Shown here: one piece after another, positions 9,169 through 18,400 of the stretch
Numbering within the stretch: the first letter of the stretch is position 1
How the letters are laid out: every line of letters begins with the position of its first letter
Assembly: GCF_000473165.1 (NCBI RefSeq)
Contig: NZ_KI421504.1
Coordinates: 3,919,070 to 3,983,069 of the forward strand
DNA from: Leisingera aquimarina DSM 24565
GTDB taxonomy: Bacteria > Pseudomonadota > Alphaproteobacteria > Rhodobacterales > Rhodobacteraceae
Direction of reading: 5' to 3'
DNA length: 64,000 nt
Position numbers and translations under genes: made by a program
The notes under the pieces: model-generated
What the model saw: the letters and a program-made list of their open reading frames with translations, nothing else
Told to the model about the DNA's origin: nothing
The model's database searches: none

Positions 9169-10248
9169 ATGGCCTCCCGCCGCGGCTTTTTGGCCGGCCT
9201 TCTGGCCGCAGGCCTCGCCCCGCAGGCCAGTTGGGCCAGCGCCGGCAGCCCCGCTTTCCTGTCTGCCGGCAAGGACGCCGGCGGCGCCTTCCTGCTTGCG
9301 GGCCTCACAGAAGACGGCGAGGTTCTGTTCCGCCACCCGCTGCCCGCCCGCGGCCACGCGGCGGCAGCCCACCCGTCCCGTCCCGAAGCGGTTGCCTTTG
9401 CCCGCCGGCCCGGTCGCTTTGCCGATGTGATCGACTGCCGCAGCGGCGCGGCCATCGCCCGGCTGGAGCCACCCGCTGGCCAACATTTCTATGGCCACGG
9501 CGCCTTTTCTCCCGATGGCAGCCGCCTGTTCACCACCGAAAACGATTATGAAAACGCCCGCGGTGTGATCGGCGTCTGGGACGCATCCGGCGGCTATAAA
9601 CGCATTGCCGCCTTTGCCTCCGGCGGCATTGGTCCGCACGATATGCTTCTGCGCCGGGACGCGCCGGGGCTGGTGGTGGCCAATGGCGGCATTGAAACAC
9701 ATCCGGACAGCGGCCGCACCAAGCTGAACCTTCCGGACATGCGCCCGAACCTCAGCTACCTGAACTTGGACGGAACTCTGGAAGAACAGATGGAACTGCC
9801 GAAGGAGCTGCATCTGAACTCGATCCGCCATCTGGCCATGCGCCCAGACGGCACCGTCGGCTTTGCCATGCAATGGCAGGGCGATCTGGGCGAACAGGTC
9901 CCCACCGCCGGCCTGCACCAGCCCGGCAGCCCTGCGCGTCTGCTGGCCGAAGATGACCCCCGGGTTCTGAACATGAACGGCTACGGCGGCTCCATCGCCT
10001 TTTCCGCTGATGGCAGCCAGATCGGCGTCACCTCCCCGCGCGGCGGGGTGCTGCAGGTGCTGGACACTGTCGGCGGAGCGTTGCTGAAAGAGCACAGGAT
10101 GCACGACGTCTGCGGCCTTGCCGCCGCCCCCCGAGGCTTCACAGCCAGCACCGGAACCGGCCGGTTCTTCGCGATTTCGGACACCGGCCAGCACCGGCTG
10201 CACCGCGCAGACCTCGCTTGGGACAACCACCTGATCCCGCTCAGCTGA
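9169..10248 (+). CDS. DUF1513 beta-propeller-like protein, Tat-type signal
   Basis: A 359-residue protein starting MASRRGFLAGLLAAGL, a twin-Arg-like export signal. Repeated beta-strand blocks follow (FSPDGSRLFTTEND, FSADGSQIGVTSP), as in WD40/YVTN-like propellers. It fits the DUF1513 family, which typically travels with imelysins and the DUF1111 cytochrome in iron-uptake loci. The gene starts 1 bp after the imelysin 2 stop and is followed by a terminator, so it ends the bfd-bfr operon. Possible role: a periplasmic iron or redox scaffold; this is inference only. Confidence 0.85.
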   Translation: MASRRGFLAGLLAAGLAPQASWASAGSPAFLSAGKDAGGAFLLAGLTEDGEVLFRHPLPARGHAAAAHPSRPEAVAFARRPGRFADVIDCRSGAAIARLEPPAGQHFYGHGAFSPDGSRLFTTENDYENARGVIGVWDASGGYKRIAAFASGGIGPHDMLLRRDAPGLVVANGGIETHPDSGRTKLNLPDMRPNLSYLNLDGTLEEQMELPKELHLNSIRHLAMRPDGTVGFAMQWQGDLGEQVPTAGLHQPGSPARLLAEDDPRVLNMNGYGGSIAFSADGSQIGVTSPRGGVLQVLDTVGGALLKEHRMHDVCGLAAAPRGFTASTGTGRFFAISDTGQHRLHRADLAWDNHLIPLS

Positions 10249-10271
10249 GCCAGCCGGAACAGGGCTCAGTC

Positions 10272-10299
10272 AAGGCGCGCCGTTCGCGGTGCGCCTTTT
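10272..10299 (+). terminator. Terminator after the DUF1513 gene
   Basis: Seven-base arms AAGGCGC and GCGCCTT, with extra inner pairing, followed by TTTTCGTTTTT. It closes the bfd-bfr-imelysin unit. Confidence 0.8.
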
Positions 10300-10331
10300 C
10301 GTTTTTGCAGTTCACGAAATCAAAACGAAAA
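10296..10331. promoter_or_regulatory. Candidate GlpR operator: TTTTCGTTTT / AAAACGAAAA inverted repeat
   Basis: Perfect 10-base arms (10296-10305 and 10322-10331) separated by 16 bases, upstream of glpR-glpD. A third, partial copy (TCACGAAATC) lies between them. TTCG-cored repeats are typical of GlpR sites in gamma-proteobacteria, so autoregulation by GlpR is a reasonable inference. The left arm overlaps the T-run of the preceding terminator, which weakens the case. Confidence 0.4.
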
Positions 10332-10387
10332 CACCGGGTGACTTTTCTCACGTCTTCCACTAAAGAATCGCAGCAAAAGGAAAGCAA

Positions 10388-11173
10388 ATGGATGCCACAG
10401 GCCGTCAGAACGAAATCATCACCCTGCTGAACCAGCGGGACCGGGTAGACGTCGACGACCTGTCCCAGCGCTTTGGCGTGTCCTTGCAAACGGTGCGGGC
10501 CGACCTGCGCGACCTGTCTGCGCGCGGCGCCTTGTCACGTGTGCATGGCGGTGCCGTCCGGGTCAGCTCCGCCGCCAGCCAGGGCTACGAGGACCGGCGC
10601 AAGCTGAACGCCGGCAACAAGCTGGCCATGGCCGCCCTCGCCGCCGAGCTGATCCCTGACAATTGCTCGCTCACGCTCAACATCGGCACCTCCACAGAAC
10701 AAGTGGCACGGGCACTGTCGGGCCACAGCGGACTGACGGTGATTTCCAATAACATAAACATTATCAACCTGATGATGGGCGGCCAGGCCAAGGAGTTGAT
10801 CCTGGCCGGCGGCACCGTGCGGCAAAGCGACGGCGCCATCGTCGGCGAGGACGCGGTGGAGTTCCTGTCCCGCTACAAGGTGGATTTCGCCGTCATCGGC
10901 GCCTCGGCGCTGGATGCGGACGGTTCGGTGATGGACCACGACGCCCGCGAGGTGTCCGTCGCCCGCGCGATTCTGAAAAACGCCCGCCAGCGTGTTCTGG
11001 TCTGCGACGGCAGCAAGTTCACCCGCTCTGCCCCGGTGCGGATCTGCGACGTGGCAGAGCTGGACGTATTGATCACCGACCGCCCCGTCCCCCCTGAATT
11101 TGCCGAGGCGGCGCAGACCGCTGGCACCCGGATCCTGACCGCAGGACAAAACGAAAGCAGCGAAAATGACTGA
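10388..11173 (+). CDS. glpR: DeoR-family repressor, probably GlpR
   Basis: A 261-residue transcription regulator. The N-terminal DeoR helix-turn-helix is at about residues 6-60 (RQNEIITLLNQRDRVDVDDL, then VSLQTVRADLRDL, then LSRVHGGAV). The C-terminal sugar-phosphate sensor domain has NIGTSTEQVA, ILAGGTVR, GASALDADG and VCDGSKF. It overlaps glpD by 8 bp, so glycerol-3-phosphate is the likely effector and glpD the likely target. ATG 10388 follows AAAGGAAAGCAA. Confidence 0.9.
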   Translation: MDATGRQNEIITLLNQRDRVDVDDLSQRFGVSLQTVRADLRDLSARGALSRVHGGAVRVSSAASQGYEDRRKLNAGNKLAMAALAAELIPDNCSLTLNIGTSTEQVARALSGHSGLTVISNNINIINLMMGGQAKELILAGGTVRQSDGAIVGEDAVEFLSRYKVDFAVIGASALDADGSVMDHDAREVSVARAILKNARQRVLVCDGSKFTRSAPVRICDVAELDVLITDRPVPPEFAEAAQTAGTRILTAGQNESSEND

Positions 11174-12743
11174 CACGCCCGTAACGGACCTTTTCATCAT
11201 CGGCGGCGGCATCAACGGCTGCGGCATCGCCCGCGACGCCGCCGGCCGCGGCCTTTCCGTCACCCTGGCCGAGATGAACGACCTCGCCTCCGCCACATCC
11301 TCCGCCTCGACCAAGCTGTTTCACGGCGGTTTGCGCTACCTGGAATACTTCGAATTCCGCCTGGTCCGTGAGGCGCTGATCGAGCGTGAAGTGCTGCTGA
11401 AAGCGATGCCGCATATCTCCTGGCCGATGCGGTTTGTGCTGCCGTTCCACAAGGAGATGCGGTTTGACAGCGAAACGCCGACGTCGAAACTGCTGACCAC
11501 TTTCATGCCCTGGATGAAGGGCCGCCGCCCGGCTTGGCTGATCCGGCTGGGGCTGTTCCTGTATGACAGCCTTGGCAAACGCGGCATCCTGCCCGGCACG
11601 GCCAAGCTGGATCTGTCGCACGACCCCGCTGGCAGGCCGCTGAAGGCCAAGTTCAAAACCGCTTTTGAATACTCCGACTGCTGGATCGAAGACGCCCGGC
11701 TGGTGGTGCTGAACGCCCGCGACGCACAGTTCCGCGGCGCAGAAATCCTGACCCGGACCGAAGTGATTTCAGCCGAGCGCCACGCCGGTCACTGGGTGAT
11801 CCGCACCAAGAACCACGCCACCGGCGCCGAACAGGAGCACCGCGCCAAGATGCTGGTCAATGCCGGCGGCCCGTGGGTTGCCGACGTGCTGCACCAGAAG
11901 CTGGGCCAGAACAGCCGCGAGAACGTGCGCCTGGTGCGCGGCAGCCATATCGTGGTGCCCAAGCTGTTTGATCATGGCCGCTGCTACTTTTTCCAAGGCA
12001 CCGACGGGCGGATCATCTTTGCCATCCCCTATGAGCAGGATTTCACCCTGATCGGCACCACCGACGCCGACCATGCGGACCCGGACATTAAACCGCAGTG
12101 CACCGAGTCGGAGCAGGACTATCTGGTTAATTTCGCATCTCAATACTTCGATCAACCGCTGAGCCGCGAGGACATTGCCTGGACCTATTCCGGCGTCCGC
12201 CCGCTTTATGACGACGGCGCCAGTTCTGCCACCGCCGCCACCCGCGAGTATGTTTTGACACTGGACCAGGCGCAGGCGCCGCTGCTGAATGTCTTTGGCG
12301 GCAAGATCACCACTTACCGCAAGCTGGCTGAAGCCGCGCTGTCAAAGATCGGCGAAGTCTTCCCGCAGTTGCCCGCCGACTGGACCGCAGACGTAGCCTT
12401 GCCCGGCGGCGATTTTCCGGTGGAGGATGTGAAAAAACTGCAAGACAAACTAGCCGCGGATTACCCGTTCCTCACGCCCTATTGGGCGGGCCGGATGATC
12501 CGCGCCTATGGCACCGAGGCCTGGGAGGTGCTGGGGGACGCCATGACCGCCGGTGATCTGGGCCAGGACTTCGGCGCCACCATCACCGCGCGGGAGCTCG
12601 ACTGGGCGATTGCCCGCGAGTGGGTGCGCGCAGGCGACGATTACCTGTGGCGGCGCACCAAGCTGGGGCTGCGATTGGATGAGGCCCAGCGCGCAGCGGT
12701 GGATGCCTATATCCAAGGCAAAGCGGCACAGCTCGCGGCATAA
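11166..12743 (+). CDS. glpD: Aerobic glycerol-3-phosphate dehydrogenase
   Basis: An FAD enzyme that oxidises sn-glycerol-3-phosphate to dihydroxyacetone phosphate and feeds electrons to quinone at the inner membrane face. The 525-residue product has the dinucleotide motif DLFIIGGGINGCGIARDAAG at residues 8-27. It then has the GlpD signatures SSASTKLFHGGLRYLE and RLVRGSHIVVPKL, and GGKITTYRKLAE near 380. The length is normal. It overlaps glpR, and large hairpins follow before the convergent cobO. Confidence 0.96.
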   Translation: MTDTPVTDLFIIGGGINGCGIARDAAGRGLSVTLAEMNDLASATSSASTKLFHGGLRYLEYFEFRLVREALIEREVLLKAMPHISWPMRFVLPFHKEMRFDSETPTSKLLTTFMPWMKGRRPAWLIRLGLFLYDSLGKRGILPGTAKLDLSHDPAGRPLKAKFKTAFEYSDCWIEDARLVVLNARDAQFRGAEILTRTEVISAERHAGHWVIRTKNHATGAEQEHRAKMLVNAGGPWVADVLHQKLGQNSRENVRLVRGSHIVVPKLFDHGRCYFFQGTDGRIIFAIPYEQDFTLIGTTDADHADPDIKPQCTESEQDYLVNFASQYFDQPLSREDIAWTYSGVRPLYDDGASSATAATREYVLTLDQAQAPLLNVFGGKITTYRKLAEAALSKIGEVFPQLPADWTADVALPGGDFPVEDVKKLQDKLAADYPFLTPYWAGRMIRAYGTEAWEVLGDAMTAGDLGQDFGATITARELDWAIAREWVRAGDDYLWRRTKLGLRLDEAQRAAVDAYIQGKAAQLAA

Positions 12744-12781
12744 CGCTTAGGGCTGCGCCCGAGCCTGGATGGGTGCGAAGC

Positions 12782-12856
12782 GCCCTCCCGTTTTGCCGGA
12801 GGAAAACCTTCGGTTTGACGGGAGGGGCGGGCGCGGCCCGGCCTCTTGGCCGGGCC
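12782..12856. terminator. Two hairpins between convergent glpD and cobO
   Basis: The first (12782-12828) pairs GCCCTCCCGT with ACGGGAGGG and has an inner CCGGAGG/CCTTCGG pairing. The second (12835-12856) is a perfect 9-base stem, GGCCCGGCC and GGCCGGGCC, with a TCTT loop. Neither has a good T-run. Their place at a convergent junction suggests shared transcript ends. Confidence 0.5.
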
Positions 12857-12863
12857 AAACATC

Positions 12864-13499
12864 TCAGAATTCCACGCCCTTCTGCGCCTTCACCCCGGCG
12901 CGGAACGGGTGTTTGATCTGCCCCATCTCAGTCACTAGATCGGCGATCTCGATCAGCTCTTCCTTGGCATTGCGGCCTGTCAGAACCACATGGGTCATCG
13001 GCGGCTTCTGCTCCACCAAGAACTCCAGCACCTCTTCCAGGTCCAGATATTCATAGCGCAGCGCGATGTTGATCTCATCGAGCAGAACCATGGTGTTCTT
13101 CTCGTCCAGGATCATCTCCTTGGCCTTCTCCCAGCCCTTCTGCGCGGCGGCAATGTCACGCGCCTTATCCTGCGTCTCCCAGGTAAAGCCTTCGCCCATC
13201 GCGTAGAACTGGCACAGATCGCTGAAGTTTTCCTCGATCAGCGTGCGCTCGCCGGTTTGCCAGGCGCCCTTGATGAATTGCACCACCGCCGACGGCATCC
13301 CATGCGCAATGCAGCGCATGATCATCCCGAACCCCGACGAGGATTTACCCTTGCCCGGCCCGGTGTGGACAATGATCAGGCCCTTCTCGCCCTCCTTGGT
13401 CTTCATCATCCGGTCGCGCGCGGCTTTCTTCTTGGCCATCTTGGAGGCGTGACGGGCGGCTTCTTCCTCTGAGATGCCGGTTTCAGACTTTTCGCTCAT
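12864..13499 (-). CDS. cobO: Cob(I)yrinic acid a,c-diamide adenosyltransferase
   Basis: Transfers the 5'-deoxyadenosyl group of ATP to Co(I) corrinoids. The 211-residue protein has the P-loop HTGPGKGKSSSGFG at about residues 45-58, then VQFIKGAWQTGE, LLDEINIAL (Walker-B-like) and HVVLTGRNA. This is the full CobO/BtuR pattern. ATG 13499 was chosen because it gives the family N-terminus MSEKSETG and follows AGGAGAG; an in-frame extension to 13700 runs through the riboswitch region and is not family-like. It is divergent from the riboswitch-led operon. Confidence 0.95.
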   Translation of the reverse strand: MSEKSETGISEEEAARHASKMAKKKAARDRMMKTKEGEKGLIIVHTGPGKGKSSSGFGMIMRCIAHGMPSAVVQFIKGAWQTGERTLIEENFSDLCQFYAMGEGFTWETQDKARDIAAAQKGWEKAKEMILDEKNTMVLLDEINIALRYEYLDLEEVLEFLVEQKPPMTHVVLTGRNAKEELIEIADLVTEMGQIKHPFRAGVKAQKGVEF

Positions 13500-13567
13500 G
13501 GGGGCTCTCCTGCTGCTTGCCCCATGTCTTGACAAAGAAGGGCACGATAGCGCAAGGGGGTTCAGCT

Positions 13568-13745
13568 GGTTCCTGTGAAAACAGGCGAAGAGGGAATGTG
13601 AAGGCCCCCGAAAGGGCTCAAGCACAGCCGCCCCCGCGACCGTGACCGGATGAGGCCGCCATGCCACTGGGTACCCCCGGGAAGGCAGGATGGCCGGCAA
13701 GGCGCACGCCTTGGCATCCGCAAGCCGGGAGACCTGCCAGCGTGA
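13568..13745 (+). promoter_or_regulatory. Cobalamin (adenosylcobalamin) riboswitch 1
   Basis: The classical elements appear in order on the plus strand: an early AGAGGGAATGTGAAG segment, GCCGCCCCCGCGACCGT, GCCACTGGGT, CCGGGAAGGC, and the B12 box AAGCCGGGAGACCTGCC near 13722-13738. About 105 bases of expression platform follow before the DUF1636 gene at 13851. High B12 should reduce expression of the DUF1636-cobW-cobN operon, as known for this RNA class. The exact switch (terminator or ribosome-site masking) was not resolved by eye. Confidence 0.92.
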
Positions 13746-13850
13746 GAGAGATCAACGGGCAGACGGGGTGTTCTGCGACCGGGTGAGGGGCTGCACGACA
13801 CTGCTCTTATCTGGCCATCCCGCATGCCTGCCGCGACAGGAGACGCGCTG

Positions 13851-14261
13851 ATGGCTGACGAACAGGCGGGCACCCCCGCCAGCACCCCGGGACCGGTCAC
13901 GCTGACCGTGTGCCTCACTTGCCGCCGCAACGGCGCCGACCCGGAGGCCGCCCGCCCCGGCGCCATCCTGCACGCAGCCCTGGAAGAAGCCGGAATGCCC
14001 GAAGGAGTCTCCTTGCGCGGTGTCGAATGCCTGTCCTCCTGCAAGCGCGGCTGCGCTGTTGCGCTGATCGGCGGCGCCGAGCGCTGGACCTATGTCTACG
14101 GCGACCTCGACCCGGACCAGCATGTCCCCGAAATCCTGGAAGGCGCGGCGGCTTATGCCGGCACCGCTGACGGTGTCGTGCCGTGGCGCGAACGCCCGCA
14201 GACCTTCCGCAAGCAATCCGTTGCCCGCATCCCGCCGGCCAAGTTCTTCTCCGAGGAGTAA
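13851..14261 (+). CDS. DUF1636 metal-binding protein, first copy
   Basis: A 136-residue soluble protein. An early CLTCRR pair is followed by ECLSSCKRGCAVAL near residues 60-73, a Cys set like that of thioredoxin-fold [2Fe-2S] ferredoxins, which is how DUF1636 proteins are usually described. ATG 13851 follows AGGAGA at a good distance. It is the first gene behind riboswitch 1 and 2 bp before cobW. A role in supplying or guarding cobalt for CobN is inference. A shorter homologue lies at the other end of the operon (27073). Confidence 0.85.
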   Translation: MADEQAGTPASTPGPVTLTVCLTCRRNGADPEAARPGAILHAALEEAGMPEGVSLRGVECLSSCKRGCAVALIGGAERWTYVYGDLDPDQHVPEILEGAAAYAGTADGVVPWRERPQTFRKQSVARIPPAKFFSEE

Positions 14262-14263
14262 TC

Positions 14264-15298
14264 ATGAGCGACCTCAACAAGATCCCCGTCACCGTCATCA
14301 CCGGTTTCCTTGGCGCGGGCAAAACCACCCTGATCCGCCACCTGATGCAGAACCCGCAGGGCAAGCGTCTGGCCGTGGTGGTGAACGAGTTCGGCACCGC
14401 CGGTGTGGACGGTGACATCCTGAAATCCTGCGCCGATGACAACTGCCCGGCCGAGAACATCATGGAACTGGCCAACGGCTGCATCTGCTGCACCGTGGCC
14501 GATGACTTCATCCCCACCATCGAACAGCTGATGGCCCTGCCTGAGAAACCTGACCACATCGTGATCGAGACCTCCGGCCTGGCCCTGCCGAAACCGCTCT
14601 TGAAGGCCTTCGACTGGCCCGCAATCCGTTCCCGCATCACCGTGGACGGCGTGATTGCGCTGGCCGATGCCGAGGCGGTGGCCAAAGGCCAGTTCGCCCC
14701 CGATCTAGACGCCGTGCAGGCCCAGCGCGAGGCGGACGACAGCATCGACCACGAAACTCCGCTGTCCGAAGTGTTCGAGGACCAGATCTCCTGCGCCGAC
14801 ATCGTGCTTCTGTCCAAGGCCGATCTGGCCGGCGACGAAGGCGTCGAAAAAGCCCGCGCGGTGATCGAGGCCGAGGCCCCCCGCAAGCTGCCGATCCTGC
14901 CGATGAGCGAGGGCGTCATCGACCCCCGCATCATTCTGGGCCTGGGTGCGGCTGCCGAGGACGATCTGGATGCCCGCCCCAGCCACCACGACGGCCACCA
15001 CGACCACGAGCATGACGATTTTGAAAGCATCGTTGTCGAAATGGGCGAAGTATCCGACCCGGAAGCGCTGCAGAATGCTATCGTGAAACTCGCCCGCGAG
15101 CGCAACATCCTGCGCGTCAAAGGCTATGTGGCTGTGGAGGGGAAACCGATGCGGATGCTGGTTCAGGCCGTGGGCGAGCGCCTGCGCGCCCAATACGATC
15201 AGCCCTGGGGCGCGCAGCCGCGCAAGACCGCACTGGTGGTCATCGCCGAGCATGACGACATCGACGAACAGGCCATCCGCGCCGAGCTGGGGGCCTGA
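14264..15298 (+). CDS. cobW: CobW-family GTPase metallochaperone
   Basis: A 344-residue P-loop GTPase of the COG0523 family that is thought to load cobalt for corrin synthesis. Visible: Walker A GFLGAGKTT at residues 13-21, the metal-binding GCICC motif near 71-75, SKAD (GTP base recognition) near 185, and a His/Asp-rich linker of HHDGHHDHEHDD type near 241-252. ATG 14264 is 2 bp after the DUF1636 stop. It lies immediately upstream of cobN, the cobaltochelatase subunit it presumably serves. Confidence 0.95.
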   Translation: MSDLNKIPVTVITGFLGAGKTTLIRHLMQNPQGKRLAVVVNEFGTAGVDGDILKSCADDNCPAENIMELANGCICCTVADDFIPTIEQLMALPEKPDHIVIETSGLALPKPLLKAFDWPAIRSRITVDGVIALADAEAVAKGQFAPDLDAVQAQREADDSIDHETPLSEVFEDQISCADIVLLSKADLAGDEGVEKARAVIEAEAPRKLPILPMSEGVIDPRIILGLGAAAEDDLDARPSHHDGHHDHEHDDFESIVVEMGEVSDPEALQNAIVKLARERNILRVKGYVAVEGKPMRMLVQAVGERLRAQYDQPWGAQPRKTALVVIAEHDDIDEQAIRAELGA

Positions 15299-15336
15299 GG
15301 CTGTTGCTGGCGAAGTGTCAGATTGTTGACGGCACC

Positions 15337-15392
15337 GCCCGGCTGCAATGCCGGGCAGCGCCCGTCCCGCCCGCCGCCGGGACGGGCGCTGC
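15337..15392 (+). other. Tandem hairpins between cobW and cobN
   Basis: The first stem pairs GCCCGGC (15337-15343) with GCCGGGC (15350-15356). The second has perfect 14-base arms, 15355-15368 and 15379-15392, around a 10-base loop. The two share two bases. The second is followed by CCTCCCCTTTTCC, too weak for a sure terminator. It may set the cobW/cobN ratio by attenuation or mRNA processing. Confidence 0.6.
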
Positions 15393-15435
15393 CCTCCCCT
15401 TTTCCAAATCCCTCTACAGGCAGGGAGCCTGACCC

Positions 15436-18400
15436 ATGCACGTCGTCTTCCGCGAAAGCCACGGCCTCGACGAGACCGATACACCCCAGGACCTCGGGCA
15501 GACGCCCGCGGACCTCGTGGTGCTTTCGTTTTCCGACAGCGACCTCGGTGCCTTTGCGGCGGGCTGGCACCGGGCAGACGGCAAGCTGCCCCCCCTGCGG
15601 GTTGCCAATCTGGTGGCGCTCAAGCACCCGCTGTCGGTCGACGTCTACGCGGAACAGACGCTGGAGGGCGCCAAGGGCATCCTTGTCCGCCTCATTGGCG
15701 GCGAAAGCTACTGGTCCTACGGCCTCGCCACTCTGCAGGACCTTGCCCGCCGCAAGGGCATTGCGCTGGCGATTCTGCCCGCAGACGGGCGCGAAGACAC
15801 GCGTTTGGATGAGCTGTCCACCCTGCCCGTCTCCACCCTGCGCCGCCTTCAGGCGCTATGCGATGCCGGCGGCGCCGTTGCCGCCCAGGCCGCACTCGCC
15901 CAGCTGTCCCTCGCAGCAGGCCTCTATGCCGGCCCCGTCCTCGGCCTCAAATCCATGCCGCAGCACGGGTTTTATGACCCGGACAAGGGCGTGCTGGCCG
16001 ACCTTCCGCCGCAGGACAAACCCCTGGTTCTGGTAAGCTTTTACCGCTCCTACCTCACTGCCGCCGACACCGCCCCGGTGGATGCGCTGATCAAGGAGCT
16101 CCGCAGCCGCGGCTACGCCGCCTACGGCGTCTTTGCCGCCAGTCTCAAAGCCCCAGCCGCCGCCGGCTGGCTGCGCGAAACCCTCCCGGCGCTGGTCCCG
16201 GCTGCGATCATCAACGCCACCGCCTTTTCAGCCCAAGGCACCGACGGCAGCGCCTCGCCGCTCTCCACAACCGGCTGCCCGGTGTTCCAGGTCGCCCTCT
16301 CCACTGCACGTAAGAAAGACTGGGCCGAGGCCGATCGCGGTTTGTCGCCTGCCGACCTCGCCATGCATGTCGTCCTGCCCGAGGTCGACGGGCGCATCTT
16401 CGCAGGTGTTGTCAGCTTCAAATCCCCGGGAAAGAAAGACCCGGACCTGCAATACTCCCGCTTTGCCCACCGTCCCGATACGGACCGCATCAAAGCCGCC
16501 GTCGACCGCGTCGAGGGCTGGCTGCGCCTTGCCAAACTGCCGAATGCAGAGAAACGCCTCGCCCTGATCCTCTCCACCTATCCGGGCCGCGACCACAACC
16601 TTGCCCATGCCGTGGGCCTCGACGCGCTGGCCTCCTGCGATGAGATCCTGCGCGCGCTGTGGGACCAGGGCTATACCGTGGAGCCGCAGGAAAACACCGG
16701 CCTGCGGCTGATGCACGAAACCCTCAGCGTCCCGCTGGCGGACTACTGCACCGCCCTTGCCACCCTGCCGCAAGACCTGCAGGACACCCTGGCAGAGGCC
16801 TGGGGCCCCCCGGCGGAAGACCCCGGCTGCCGCGACAACGCTTTCCACTTCAAGGCCCTGTGCGCGGGCAACGCCCTGGTCGCGCTGCAGCCCGAACGCG
16901 GCGAAGTCAAAACCCGCGTCGACGACTACCACGACCTCGACCGCACCCCGCGCCACGCCTATGTCGCCTTCTACCTGTGGCTGCGCAGGCAAGCCGACGC
17001 CCTCGTCCACATCGGCGCCCATGGCACGCTGGAATGGCTGCCGGGCAAGGCAGTGGCGCTCTCCGGCGCCTGCTGGCCCGAGGTGCTGACCGGCCCACTG
17101 CCCGTTGCCTACCCCTTCATCGTCAACGATCCGGGCGAGGCCGCCCAGGCCAAGCGCCGCATCGGCGCTATCACTATCGGCCACCTGCCGCCGCCCCTGG
17201 CGCAAACCACCCTGCCCGAAGGCATGGCCCGGCTCGAAAGCCTCTTGGACGAGTATTCCACCGCCGATGGCCTCGACCCCGCCCGCCGCGACCGGCTGAT
17301 CGGCGACATCCGCGCCGAGGCGCAAGGCACCGGCGTCGAGGCTGACCTCGGCCTTACCCCCGATACGTCCCCGGCGGAGGCCATCACCCGCATCGACGCC
17401 TTTGTCTGCGACATCAAGGAAAGCCAGTACGGTGAAGGGCTGCACATCTTCGGCACCGGCCAATGCGGGGCGGAGGAGCGCGCCGGCCTGATTGCCGCTC
17501 TCAACGGCCAGATCGTCCCCCCCGGCCCCTCCGGCTCGCCGTTCCGCGGGCGCGCCGATGTGATCCCCACCGGGCGCAACCTCTTTACCACCGACCCGCG
17601 GTCGGTGCCGTCGCGGGCGGCGCAGGCGCAAGGGGTGAAACTCGCGGAAGAGCTGCTGCGCCGCCACCTTCAGGATCACGGCGATTGGCCCAAGGGGCTG
17701 GTGATCGACCTCTGGGGCTCCGCCACCATGCGCACCGCGGGCGAGGAGTTCGCCATGGCGCTTCACCTCGCCGGCCTTGCCCCTAAGTGGGACGAAGGCT
17801 CCGAGCGCGTCTCCGGCTTCGAGGTGCTGCCGCTGTCGATTCTGAACCGCCCCCGCATCGACGTGACCCTGCGCGTCTCCGGGTTGTTCCGCGACGTCTT
17901 CCCGGGCCTTGCCCAAATGTTCGAAACCGCCGCCGCCGCCCTCGCTCAGCGCGAAGAAACTCAAACGGACAACCCCTACCTCACCGAAACCCCACGCGTT
18001 TTCGGCCCCAAGCCGGGCCAATACGGGTTGTCGATGAACCCGCATCTGGATGACTACACAGATGAGGCGCGCGCGGCGGCAGGTGAGGCTTGGCTTAACG
18101 CCTCCTCCCACGCCATCGACGCCAAGGGCGCGATCAGCGACGCCCGCGAAGCGCTGGAAACCCGGCTGCAAACCGCAGACAGCTTTGTGCATCTGCAGGA
18201 TCTGCCGGAAACCGACCTTCTGGTCGCCTCGGACTATGCCGCGCACGAGGCCGGTTTTGCCGCCGCCATGGCCCGCATAGGCCAGGCCGCGCCCGCGCTC
18301 TACCACATGGACGCCACCCGTCCGGACAAGCCGCAGGCGCGCAGCTTGGGCGAGGAAATCGCCCGCGTGACCCGCGCCCGCGCCGTCAACCCGGACTGGG

